DNA from: Candidatus Uhrbacteria bacterium RIFOXYB2_FULL_45_11
GTDB lineage: Bacteria > Patescibacteriota > Patescibacteriia > UBA9934 > GWF2-40-263
Direction of reading: 5' to 3'
Assembly: GCA_001791715.1 (NCBI GenBank)
Contig: MGFD01000009.1
Location: 739-11,618, forward strand
Length of the DNA stretch: 10,880 bases
Position 1 is the stretch's first letter. Each line of letters opens with the position of its first letter. A program made the position numbers and the translations under genes. The notes beneath the pieces were generated by a model. The model saw only the letters and a list, made by a program, of their open reading frames with translations, was not told the DNA's origin and made no database searches. Below, one piece after another: positions 1-6,231 of this stretch.

Positions 1-578
1 ACATTGAGGCCAAGGTCTTTAAAGATTTGATATCCAAGCACGATGAGTTGAGCGTCCATGATTGGCTCATGTGTTCCAAAGACTTCAAATCCCGCTTGAT
101 AGAACTGGCGATAACGTCCTGCTTGTGGACGATCGTGACGGAACATAGGGCCTTCGTACCAAAGTTTTACAGGTTGTGGGCGATCTAACATTCCATGATT
201 GATGTACGCACGAGCCGCAGATGCGGTTGCTTCTGGTCTGAGCGCAACCATACGCTCTGACGGATCCACAAACGCGTACATTTCTTTTTCAATGATGTCC
301 GTTTGTTTTCCAACGGTGCGTTGAAACAAATCTGCACGCTCAAGAATTGGAAGATCGATGCGATCAAACGTATAGGCTTCTGCCAAGTTACGAACGGTAT
401 CACGAACAAAATTCCACTTTCCTTGTTCGTCAGGCAAAATGTCACGGAATCCACGCAAAAGTTCTGGCGGTGCTTTTGCTCCACTTTTCTTTTCTTTTTC
501 CTCTCCACCGTCAGTTTTTTCTACCTTCTTTGGAGCAGGCGCTGGTTTTGGAGCTTCTTTCTTTTTATTGAATGGCAT
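1..578 (-). CDS. hisS: Histidyl-tRNA synthetase, N-terminal part (runs off left edge)
   Basis: Class II aminoacyl-tRNA synthetase that charges tRNA-His in the cytoplasm. The 192 visible residues match the HisRS catalytic core: RGFRDILP at about 42-49, the TDIIEKEMYAF segment at about 93-103, LRPEATA at 113-119 (usually LRPEGTA), and class II motif 2 as YEGPMFRHDRPQAGRYRQF at 141-159. The C-terminal half, with motif 3 and the anticodon-binding domain, lies outside the window. The ATG at 578 gives about 40 residues before the conserved core, rich in Lys, Pro, Ala and Glu, where E. coli HisRS has only a few. No SD is visible before this ATG, so a start further inside cannot be excluded, but no other ATG lies between it and the core. 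lepB is 59 bases upstream on the same strand, so the two are probably cotranscribed. Confidence 0.97.
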   Translation of the reverse strand, partial: MPFNKKKEAPKPAPAPKKVEKTDGGEEKEKKSGAKAPPELLRGFRDILPDEQGKWNFVRDTVRNLAEAYTFDRIDLPILERADLFQRTVGKQTDIIEKEMYAFVDPSERMVALRPEATASAARAYINHGMLDRPQPVKLWYEGPMFRHDRPQAGRYRQFYQAGFEVFGTHEPIMDAQLIVLGYQIFKDLGLN

Positions 579-637
579 AATTGAATGATTACAAAGTAGG
601 GATAAGAGGTGAGGGTTGGAGTTTCTTTTCCCCTCCC

Positions 638-1246
638 TTACAAATTAAATGTTGGATCAGGAAATGTTGAGGCGCGATTAAGAGGCAATCCTCTGACCCA
701 AACGCGACCAATGAACTGTTCACGTTTTACAGGACCAAAACTTCGTGAGTCCATGCTCTCCGGACGATTATCGCCCATGACCCAATATTCTTGTGCGCCG
801 AGCGTAGACTTTTTCATGCCATCTGTCGAGACATCGCCTAAGTAAGCTTCTGTAAGTAAGACACCGTTTGGATGATCTTCGTTGTAAATCGTGACGTGTC
901 CCCCACTTACTTCTACCGTCTCACCAGGAAGTCCAATCACGCGCTTGATAAAAAACTCACTTGGGTTACGCGGGTAACGAAACACGACAATCTCTCCACG
1001 CTCAGGTGTACGCAAACGATACGAGAGCTCATCAATAATGAGATATTCCGAATCGTAAAAATTTGGTTCCATGCTCGCCCCCTTTACATAAAAGGGCTGA
1101 ACAAGAAAATAGCGAATTGGAATAATGATGGCACTTGAGATTAAAATAATTTGAATCACCTCTACAAAAAACAAGGCGACCGAAGCGCCAACAGGTCCAA
1201 ATTTTTTCAAAAAGAACGGTTCCAGTTTCTGAAAAGTTTTTGACAT
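638..1246 (-). CDS. lepB: Signal peptidase I
   Basis: Membrane-bound serine protease that removes signal peptides from Sec-exported proteins on the outer face of the membrane. The 202-residue protein has one N-terminal membrane segment at about 26-46, followed by the family boxes: GASMEPN with the nucleophile Ser58, FFIKRVIGLPGE with the general base Lys101, and the GDN (158-160) plus SMDSR (164-168) box near the C-terminus. The short form with one membrane anchor is usual in Gram-positive and CPR bacteria. No SD precedes the ATG. The gene lies 59 bases upstream of hisS and probably shares its transcript. I see no convincing promoter in the 124 bases upstream, which hold a small hairpin repeat and the terminator of the preceding gene. 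Confidence 0.97.
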   Translation of the reverse strand: MSKTFQKLEPFFLKKFGPVGASVALFFVEVIQIILISSAIIIPIRYFLVQPFYVKGASMEPNFYDSEYLIIDELSYRLRTPERGEIVVFRYPRNPSEFFIKRVIGLPGETVEVSGGHVTIYNEDHPNGVLLTEAYLGDVSTDGMKKSTLGAQEYWVMGDNRPESMDSRSFGPVKREQFIGRVWVRGLPLNRASTFPDPTFNL

Positions 1247-1261
1247 AATAAAATTCGTAGC

Positions 1262-1279
1262 CCGAGGCTTCAGCCTTGG
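1262..1279. repeat. Short hairpin, REP-like
   Basis: CCGAGGCT and AGCCTTGG form an imperfect inverted repeat (one mismatch, which is a wobble pair in one strand's RNA) with a very short loop, about 15 bases upstream of the lepB start. I recall GAGGCTTCAGCCT-type hairpins as common dispersed repeats in environmental bacterial genomes, but that is memory, not a search. There is no U-tract, so it is not a good terminator. It would lie in or near the lepB leader. Confidence 0.45.
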
Positions 1280-1319
1280 TTCAATACGTTAGTGGACAGT
1301 AAATCATCTCCAGGATACC

Positions 1320-1345
1320 AAAAAAAAAGACCCTGAGCAAGGGTC
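1320..1345 (-). terminator. Intrinsic terminator of the transglutaminase-like gene
   Basis: Read on the minus strand, GACCCT-TGCTC-AGGGTC forms a perfect 6-bp stem with a 5-base loop and is followed directly by nine T residues. It starts 25 bases after the stop codon at 1371 and separates this gene from lepB/hisS. Confidence 0.88.
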
Positions 1346-1370
1346 AAATACAAGACGGTACATTTCCATT

Positions 1371-2222
1371 TTACTCAGCAGAAAAAAATTTGGCGAGTTC
1401 GTGATCATACACGAATTTACCCATTTCTCCTGCGTTTTCCATGGATCCAATAAAGTTTTGCGCGGGGTCTAAGATAAGAGGATCACTTCCTTCTCTCTCA
1501 AATCGTGCCCACGCATGACTGAAAAGATTCGGAATATAGCATCGACACACAGACATCGATCCTTGTGTCAAGCCAATCTTTGCAAGAAGCTCAAACATAC
1601 CAACCAAGAACAGCACCATATGCCGACACACACCCGTCCTTGCTTCAAGATACACATCAAGCGCAAGTTCGGAATCTGGCGGAAGGCTTGTGCGACGAAA
1701 TACTTCTGCCGTTTTGTGCTCATGATAAGGCAAACAGGCAAGCGTAAATTCAAAGAGTGCCTGCGGAAGATCTGTTGCAAACGCACGCATAACCCCCTGC
1801 TGATTTACATCCAACGTCAAATCTCCATGCACAAATTTTGTTCGCATGAGATTCAAACGATCCGCAACAAAACTTTTCAAACACGATTGCAAAACAACAC
1901 TTGAAGCATCAAGCACAATCGCTTCACGTGGTCTGTGTCCCAAATACACTCCTCCCAATACACGTGTCCCCGTCCCTATGATGTGACGGCCCCGAAAACG
2001 TCCATACGGCGCAAGCGGATCTGACGCATGAGGCAAACAATAATCGGCATGCCCCGAAAGTCGTTCCATGGCAATGGCCGTGTTTGAAAATCGCGATCGA
2101 TCAAACGATCCATTCACAGATCTTCCCGTCCCCGCAAATGTTTCGGTGATTTCTTTTTCTGATTTATGGCCGAACAGTTCATCCACAAGACGCGGATGAA
2201 ACATGTGTGATTCGGATTTCAT
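1371..2222 (-). CDS. Transglutaminase-like (Cys-His-Asp) protein
   Basis: A 283-residue protein with no signal peptide or membrane segment, so probably cytoplasmic. The C-terminal half carries a transglutaminase-like arrangement: LEARTGVCRHMVLFLVGM with a candidate nucleophile Cys198, SHAWARFE with His236, and LILDPAQNF with Asp252. The spacing and the GVCRH...HAW...DP signature fit transglutaminase-like or EDR1-like papain-fold proteins, which may act as cysteine proteases, transamidases or inactive binding domains. The first ~180 residues are not recognised. The start is well supported: AGGAGG lies 5 bases before the ATG and a TTGACG/TACATT promoter lies just upstream. It is a single-gene transcription unit with its own terminator. 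Fold assignment is moderately sure from motifs; substrate and role are unknown. Confidence 0.65.
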   Translation of the reverse strand: MKSESHMFHPRLVDELFGHKSEKEITETFAGTGRSVNGSFDRSRFSNTAIAMERLSGHADYCLPHASDPLAPYGRFRGRHIIGTGTRVLGGVYLGHRPREAIVLDASSVVLQSCLKSFVADRLNLMRTKFVHGDLTLDVNQQGVMRAFATDLPQALFEFTLACLPYHEHKTAEVFRRTSLPPDSELALDVYLEARTGVCRHMVLFLVGMFELLAKIGLTQGSMSVCRCYIPNLFSHAWARFEREGSDPLILDPAQNFIGSMENAGEMGKFVYDHELAKFFSAE

Positions 2223-2226
2223 GGGG

Positions 2227-2233
2227 ACCTCCT
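2227..2233 (-). promoter_or_regulatory. Strong Shine-Dalgarno (AGGAGGT) for the transglutaminase-like gene
   Basis: On the minus strand AGGAGGT ends 4 bases before the ATG at 2222 and fixes that start. Such a perfect SD is notable here because most other genes in the window have none. Confidence 0.85.
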
Positions 2234-2252
2234 CTCAAAAGAACAAGGGCGT

Positions 2253-2281
2253 AATGTAAAAGAAAAAATGATGCGCGTCAA
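2253..2281 (-). promoter_or_regulatory. Sigma70-type promoter for the transglutaminase-like gene
   Basis: On the minus strand TTGACG (2281-2276), a 17-base spacer and TACATT (2258-2253) make a good -35/-10 pair. Transcription would start near 2246 and give a leader of about 24 bases that contains the AGGAGG site. Confidence 0.7.
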
Positions 2282-2322
2282 GAAACTCTCTCTCCAAACA
2301 ACGCAACAACATATATCGGAAC

Positions 2323-2350
2323 AAAAGAAAAACAGACCCGTGAAGGTCTG
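2323..2350 (-). terminator. Intrinsic terminator of the 386-residue protein gene
   Basis: On the minus strand CAGACC-TTCACG-GGTCTG is a perfect 6-bp stem with a 6-base loop, followed by a T-rich tract (TTTTTCTTT). It begins 19 bases after the stop codon at 2369 and precedes the next gene's promoter. Confidence 0.82.
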
Positions 2351-2368
2351 CAAGATTCGTAAAAAGAC

Positions 2369-3529
2369 TCAACGCAACACAACGAGTGGTTCGGGATTTG
2401 GTCCGCGGAGCCAATCGAACAAAGTCCCACGTTCAAATTCTCCGAGCAGTCGATCAATATGATCCATAAGGTAATCCCCAAACATTTTTTCCGTTTCGTA
2501 CCCATACATCGCATCATCATCCGCCGGTTCATTTGCAGTCGGTTCATGATGCCAAAATGGTTGATAGATGTCATTGAAGGCCTTGAGTTTCTGTTGGTTG
2601 GTGCGAAGAAACTCAATCGTATCTGCGAGCAACTCATTGAAAAGCGGAAACGTTCCCGTATCCGAGAAACGGCCGATCACAAAGAAACACGGTAATCCTT
2701 TCTTGAATCCAAGCACATACGGATCAATCGCCCGACGCCATTCCGGATTATTCCAATCGAGTCCTGCTTCATCGTGGTACGGCGTTGCGATCACGACGTG
2801 ATCAAACAACGTCACCGCCTTTGCCATCCGTTTTGCGATCGCGGCGGGGATCACCTCACCCCTGTACTGCTGCAGTGTCCGAACACGACGATTGAACAGC
2901 TGAAAGGTGTCGTACCAAACTTGATGCGGAAAGAGATCGCAAAATGTTTCCACACGTGGATGCACACACGGATCCTCCGTTTCCCAATCATCCACAATTT
3001 CTTGTTGCTCTATCTCATCCGTGTAGAAGTACCAAACAGGTACGGCCATAAAAAGATCCGGAAGGTAGGCAAGAGGAATAATCGTATCCCTTCGCACTAG
3101 ATCTTCCTCCACCATAAGCGCGAGCACACGACGAACCTGCTTGAATCGCACAACTTCATCATTCAACACAGGAATTTCGTCCGTGAGTCCAAGTGATTGA
3201 TAATGCCTGATCGTCTCTGCCACTTCCGCATCCAGATCTTCATCTGTCGCATTCGAAATGCGAAAATCTGCACGGAATCCTTGCATGTGCGGAAAGATAT
3301 TTTCAAAGAACACACGAAGCAACTGTTCTTTGACATCCGCATCGATCGGCACATCATTCTCTCGTGGAATACGGGGCATGGGTTCGTTTTGAATCACTTG
3401 CGCGACCGTATTTTCTGGAACCGACTTCATGCCAATATGCGCCGCGAACCGTTTTGAAAGTGCAAGCTCTTGTTTTGAGCGAACGGGCGGAACGACTAAC
3501 GCAAAACCCGGAACGGATTCATCTGTCAT
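2369..3529 (-). CDS. Unrecognised 386-residue protein
   Basis: I do not recognise this family. The protein is rich in acidic and aromatic residues and has no signal peptide or clear membrane helix, so it is probably cytoplasmic. Visible blocks: an N-terminal Pro/Val-rich stretch (7-62), a mainly helical acidic region (65-185), and a C-terminal part with alternating predicted strands and helices, where HVVIATPY (244-251) and CFFVIGRFSD (281-290) look like the core strands of an alpha/beta fold and are followed by a helix at about 296-317. Residues 326-345 are a low-complexity His/Glu/Asp linker. It is a real gene: a long uninterrupted frame, an AGAGG SD 6 bases before the ATG, a near-consensus promoter and a terminator. 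It sits between the transglutaminase-like and M23-like genes, all on the same strand but each with its own signals. No function is proposed. Confidence 0.88.
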   Translation of the reverse strand: MTDESVPGFALVVPPVRSKQELALSKRFAAHIGMKSVPENTVAQVIQNEPMPRIPRENDVPIDADVKEQLLRVFFENIFPHMQGFRADFRISNATDEDLDAEVAETIRHYQSLGLTDEIPVLNDEVVRFKQVRRVLALMVEEDLVRRDTIIPLAYLPDLFMAVPVWYFYTDEIEQQEIVDDWETEDPCVHPRVETFCDLFPHQVWYDTFQLFNRRVRTLQQYRGEVIPAAIAKRMAKAVTLFDHVVIATPYHDEAGLDWNNPEWRRAIDPYVLGFKKGLPCFFVIGRFSDTGTFPLFNELLADTIEFLRTNQQKLKAFNDIYQPFWHHEPTANEPADDDAMYGYETEKMFGDYLMDHIDRLLGEFERGTLFDWLRGPNPEPLVVLR

Positions 3530-3619
3530 GACACACCTCTTGTTGTCTTTTCAAACTCACACACCCAGACTGTTTGGATATGCAAGTGATTCAAGACAAC
3601 ACGTTTATGGTAAGCGAAG

Positions 3620-3648
3620 ATCATAATGAAAAATGGCGAATTCGTCAA
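3620..3648 (-). promoter_or_regulatory. Sigma70-type promoter for the 386-residue protein gene
   Basis: On the minus strand TTGACG (3648-3643), a 17-base spacer and TATGAT (3625-3620) are close to consensus. The start would lie near 3613, giving a leader of about 80 bases before the ATG at 3529. The -35 hexamer is the same TTGACG seen before the transglutaminase-like gene. Confidence 0.75.
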
Positions 3649-3675
3649 GCATGGACACACCGCAAACAGCCGAAC

Positions 3676-3703
3676 AAAAAAAATCGACGCAAGAAGCATC
3701 GAT
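3676..3703 (-). terminator. Intrinsic terminator of the M23-like gene
   Basis: On the minus strand ATCGATGC-TTCTT-GCGTCGAT forms an 8-bp stem with one T-G wobble and a 5-base loop, followed by an unbroken T tract of seven to eight bases. It lies 5 bases after the stop codon at 3709. Confidence 0.87.
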
Positions 3704-3708
3704 GTGAG

Positions 3709-4398
3709 TCATTCCCACAAACGCATGTAGCGCATGGGATCTGGGAAGATGGTTGCCGCATGACTTGCGGCAAATGGATTTGCGTACCCGTCGAGTTCTT
3801 GGACAAGGTGCGTCCAATCTCGTTTATAGTGTTTGAGATCGACCGCCTGCACATGCAAGTGCGGAAACCACATACCGTTGTGCGGCGGAGAACCAACCGT
3901 CGCAAGCGTGTCCCCCGGTTTTACTTTATCACCAGCCTTGCAAGACACCTCTCCAAGATGTGCAAAAATGAGTATGAGATCCGGATCATCTTTCAAACGA
4001 AGAATGACACGCGGTCCCCAACCACCAATCATGGGAGTATCGTCATCCACAAGTTCCACCGTTGCTTTCCATGTCGCAACAACACGCGTCTTTGCGGGGA
4101 CATTGAAGTCCACACCAAGGTGAATCCAGTGTTGCCCTTTTTCAAGATAGCTATCCTTCCAAAGAACGCGTCGATCTTCAAACCATCCGCCATAAGAGTG
4201 ATCGATTCCAAGATGCGCATGGGCTTCTTGGATCATTTCATGACACAGATGCGGATCAAGCAATGGATTTGTGACAACTTTTTGTTTTATCAATTGCGGG
4301 ACAAGTGCTGCATCGCGAAAATGCGCATGTGCTCGTGCGAGCACATCAAGATTGATGTGACCGAATCTCGCACCGTGCAAATCTGGAAATGTAAGCAT
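3709..4398 (-). CDS. M23-type metallopeptidase-like protein, no signal peptide
   Basis: A 229-residue protein whose C-terminal half is an M23 (LytM/lysostaphin-type) domain: HLGVD with zinc-ligand candidates His93 and Asp97, His147 in IFAHLGE, and PHLHVQ with His180 and His182. The KAGDKVKPGDTLATVGS strand-turn (154-170) is typical of the fold. M23 enzymes normally cut peptidoglycan cross-bridges outside the cell, yet no signal peptide or membrane anchor is visible. The N-terminal ~85 residues are helical and not recognised. The PPHNGMWFPHLHVQ block and the late FPDP motif recall, from memory, the M23-like domains fused to class III aminotransferases, whose substrate is not peptidoglycan. GAGGGGG before the ATG at 4398 is SD-like. 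All four metal and active-site positions are present, so it may be active; the substrate is open. Confidence 0.85.
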   Translation of the reverse strand: MLTFPDLHGARFGHINLDVLARAHAHFRDAALVPQLIKQKVVTNPLLDPHLCHEMIQEAHAHLGIDHSYGGWFEDRRVLWKDSYLEKGQHWIHLGVDFNVPAKTRVVATWKATVELVDDDTPMIGGWGPRVILRLKDDPDLILIFAHLGEVSCKAGDKVKPGDTLATVGSPPHNGMWFPHLHVQAVDLKHYKRDWTHLVQELDGYANPFAASHAATIFPDPMRYMRLWE

Positions 4399-4432
4399 GA
4401 AACCCCCTCGCGTTTCGTTTGAATGTCAGGAG

Positions 4433-4459
4433 ATTATCAAAACAATCGCAACATTTCAA
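4433..4459 (-). promoter_or_regulatory. Weak candidate promoter for the M23-like gene
   Basis: On the minus strand TTGAAA (4459-4454) and GATAAT (4438-4433) are separated by 15 bases, shorter than ideal; TAATCT two bases on would give 17. It lies back to back with the LCP gene promoter, so this short region would drive both directions. Confidence 0.4.
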
Positions 4460-4463
4460 GTCC

Positions 4464-4492
4464 TTGTTTTATGAACACAAAATTGATACAAT
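4464..4492 (+). promoter_or_regulatory. Promoter of the LCP gene, giving a leaderless mRNA
   Basis: TTGTTT (4464-4469), a 17-base spacer and TACAAT (4487-4492). The expected start near 4499 is only about 4 bases before the ATG at 4503, so there is no room for a SD. This also rules against the in-frame ATG at 4419, which lies upstream of the promoter. Confidence 0.7.
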
Positions 4493-4502
4493 CGCCCTAC
4501 CT

Positions 4503-6089
4503 ATGGAGCATCCAAAAATCGATTTCTTGAAAGAAAAATACGATCTCGGGAAACCAAGTGAGAAATCTTTTCTTTTTTTTCGCAAAAGTCTCATTGCCTT
4601 TTTTTTGATTTTGGCAACAACGGGAGCCGCATTCTCTTTTCGCGTACACTCAACATCTGACGCAAACGGAGGCGCAACAGAACTCTCGCTTTTTTCGATT
4701 ATCAAAAATTTTATTTTACCGGGTGATGATTTACTAGACGGAGAAATCGATGATCGCGTGAATTTTTTATTGACCGGTATTGGCGGTGAAGGTCATGCAG
4801 GCCCACAACTCACAGATACCATTTTGTTTGCAAGCTATCGCCCTTCCACAAAAAAACTCGCGTTTCTTTCTTTGCCGCGTGACATGACCGTTCAAATTCC
4901 AGGACGCGGTTATCAAAAAGTGAATCACGTAAACGCCTACGCAGAAACAGAAAAACCCGGCACGGGCGGTCATGTAACGGCGCAATTTATCGGAGACACT
5001 CTCAAACAACCCGTCCATTATTATTTGCGTGTTGACTTTAATGGGTTCGCTGAATTTATAGACACCATTGGAGGAATTGATGTTACGGTTGATCAACCAT
5101 TTACAGATCCGGCATATCCAATCATCGGAAAAGAAAATGACACATGCGGAAACTCCAAGGCTTCCATGAATGCAACCGCAGAAGATTTCTCAGATTCCGT
5201 AACAGGACCTTCCCTTCTTCCTCCAGACTACAGTTGTCGATTTGCAAATCTCACCTTTAAAGCAGGGATGACGCACATGGACGGAACAACCGCTCTTGCG
5301 TTTGTTCGCTCACGTCACGGAAACAACGGAGAAGGTTCAGATTTTGCACGCTCACGCAGACAACAAAAAATCATGCTCGCGGTCAAAGATAAAATCTTTT
5401 CTGCGTCTACGTTTTTGAACCCTGTTCGCATCACCGGAATTTTTGACACGCTTCAAAAAAATATTTCTACCAATCTTTCTGTTTCTCAACTCATGCGTCT
5501 CGGAAAAGAATTTCGTGATTTGCAATCCAATGAAGTCATCAGCCATGTCATTGACGATTCTCCAAGCTCTCCGCTTTATGCAACAAATTTGAACGGCGCT
5601 TACGTTCTTCTTCCAAAAAACGATGATTGGACAACGCTTCAAAAGATGGCGCTGTACATTTACACCCCAGAACCAACAGTTGCGCCCAAACCAAAAATCG
5701 CAGAAACACCAGCTCCAAAAACAGAATCCGTTGTGCGGCTCGAAATTCAAAACGGAACAAACGTCACAGGTCTTGGTGTTCGTGCTTCCCAACTTCTCAT
5801 GGCACAAGAAAAGTTCAACGTCATCAAAGTCGGTAATGCCGTCACACGCGATTACACACACACGGTCATTTATGACCTCACAAATGGCGCAAAAACAGAT
5901 GAATTAAAATCTCTTCAAACGTTTTTTCAAGCAGACATTGCAGAAGCCTCTGGATGGATGCAAAACAATGAAGTCGTTCAAAAACAAGTCGCTGTCACTC
6001 CGGATGAAACAAAACCTCTGGCCACTGGCTCAAAGGTTGACTTTTTGGTCATTCTCGGGCAGAGTGCGCGGGATATCGTGATGAAATAA
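4503..6089 (+). CDS. LCP (LytR-CpsA-Psr) family cell-wall protein with LytR_C domain
   Basis: LCP proteins transfer undecaprenyl-linked glycopolymers onto peptidoglycan or other acceptors outside the cell. The 528-residue protein has a short cytoplasmic N-terminus, one membrane segment at about 28-48, and an LCP domain at about 84-298. Family residues are visible: Asp105 in LTDTILF, Arg126-Asp127 in LPRDM, and Arg269/Arg271 with Asp280 in FVRSRHGNNGEGSDFARSRR. A Pro-rich linker (389-407) leads to a LytR_C domain (about 410-518) starting VRLEIQNGTN. The LCP domain has an insertion with Cys215 and Cys245 that could form a disulfide. I chose the ATG at 4503 because the promoter -10 ends 10 bases before it; the frame is open back to 4419, but that stretch lies over the promoter. 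No standard terminator follows; the large hairpin element starts 7 bases after the stop. Confidence 0.95.
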   Translation: MEHPKIDFLKEKYDLGKPSEKSFLFFRKSLIAFFLILATTGAAFSFRVHSTSDANGGATELSLFSIIKNFILPGDDLLDGEIDDRVNFLLTGIGGEGHAGPQLTDTILFASYRPSTKKLAFLSLPRDMTVQIPGRGYQKVNHVNAYAETEKPGTGGHVTAQFIGDTLKQPVHYYLRVDFNGFAEFIDTIGGIDVTVDQPFTDPAYPIIGKENDTCGNSKASMNATAEDFSDSVTGPSLLPPDYSCRFANLTFKAGMTHMDGTTALAFVRSRHGNNGEGSDFARSRRQQKIMLAVKDKIFSASTFLNPVRITGIFDTLQKNISTNLSVSQLMRLGKEFRDLQSNEVISHVIDDSPSSPLYATNLNGAYVLLPKNDDWTTLQKMALYIYTPEPTVAPKPKIAETPAPKTESVVRLEIQNGTNVTGLGVRASQLLMAQEKFNVIKVGNAVTRDYTHTVIYDLTNGAKTDELKSLQTFFQADIAEASGWMQNNEVVQKQVAVTPDETKPLATGSKVDFLVILGQSARDIVMK

Positions 6090-6095
6090 TAACGT

Positions 6096-6220
6096 TTGAG
6101 GTACAGATTACAAACCTGCCTGCCGGCAGGCAGGTGGCGGCATACAGATATACAGATTCCCGTCCTCTTATTTGCTTCCATCTGTATATCTGTATTTTTT
6201 ATCTGTAATCTGTACCTCAA
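6096..6220 (+). repeat. Nested hairpin element, copy 1 (before der)
   Basis: The ends form a perfect 17-bp inverted repeat (6096-6112 with 6204-6220). Inside it ATACAGATATACAG pairs with CTGTATATCTGTAT, and the inner right arm is followed by a run of T. Without a 20-bp internal palindrome it is 105 bp and differs from the copy before topA at two positions in my hand alignment. It starts 7 bases after the LCP stop and ends 11 bases before the der ATG, so as RNA it would form a long structure across the der translation start. The inner stem with T run could also end LCP transcription. Function is inferred only. Confidence 0.9.
6115..6134. repeat. 20-bp perfect palindrome inserted in hairpin copy 1
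   Basis: CCTGCCTGCCGGCAGGCAGG is its own reverse complement. In the topA copy of the element the flanking sequences (GATTACAAA and TGGCGGCATAC) are joined directly, so the 20 bases were gained here or lost there without a visible target duplication. Read in frame, such palindromes give LPAGRQ-like peptides, which I recall as frequent in CPR proteins. Confidence 0.85.
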
Positions 6221-6231
6221 GAATTCCTTAT

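Noticed and set aside
579..637. A separate promoter for hisS (TGTAAT 9 bases before the ATG on the minus strand)
   Set aside because: No -35-like hexamer lies at 16-18 bases from it; cotranscription with lepB is simpler.
3574..4422. 282-codon plus-strand open frame opposite the M23-like gene
   Set aside because: The protein is of low-sense composition (Lys/Arg/Cys/His-rich) and the minus strand here encodes a clear M23 domain with promoter, SD and terminator.
4419..4502. Longer N-terminus for the LCP protein from the ATG at 4419
   Set aside because: This stretch contains the TTGTTT/TACAAT promoter of the gene and no SD; the ATG at 4503 fits a leaderless start and a normal LCP N-terminus.
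5352..5861. 169-codon minus-strand frame inside the LCP gene
   Set aside because: Cys/Trp/Phe-rich antisense translation with no motif, no SD and no promoter; a shadow of the real gene.
6172..6231. Longer N-terminus for Der from the ATG at 6172
   Set aside because: It would translate the right arm of the hairpin repeat. Family members begin a few residues before the first P-loop, as with the ATG at 6232.
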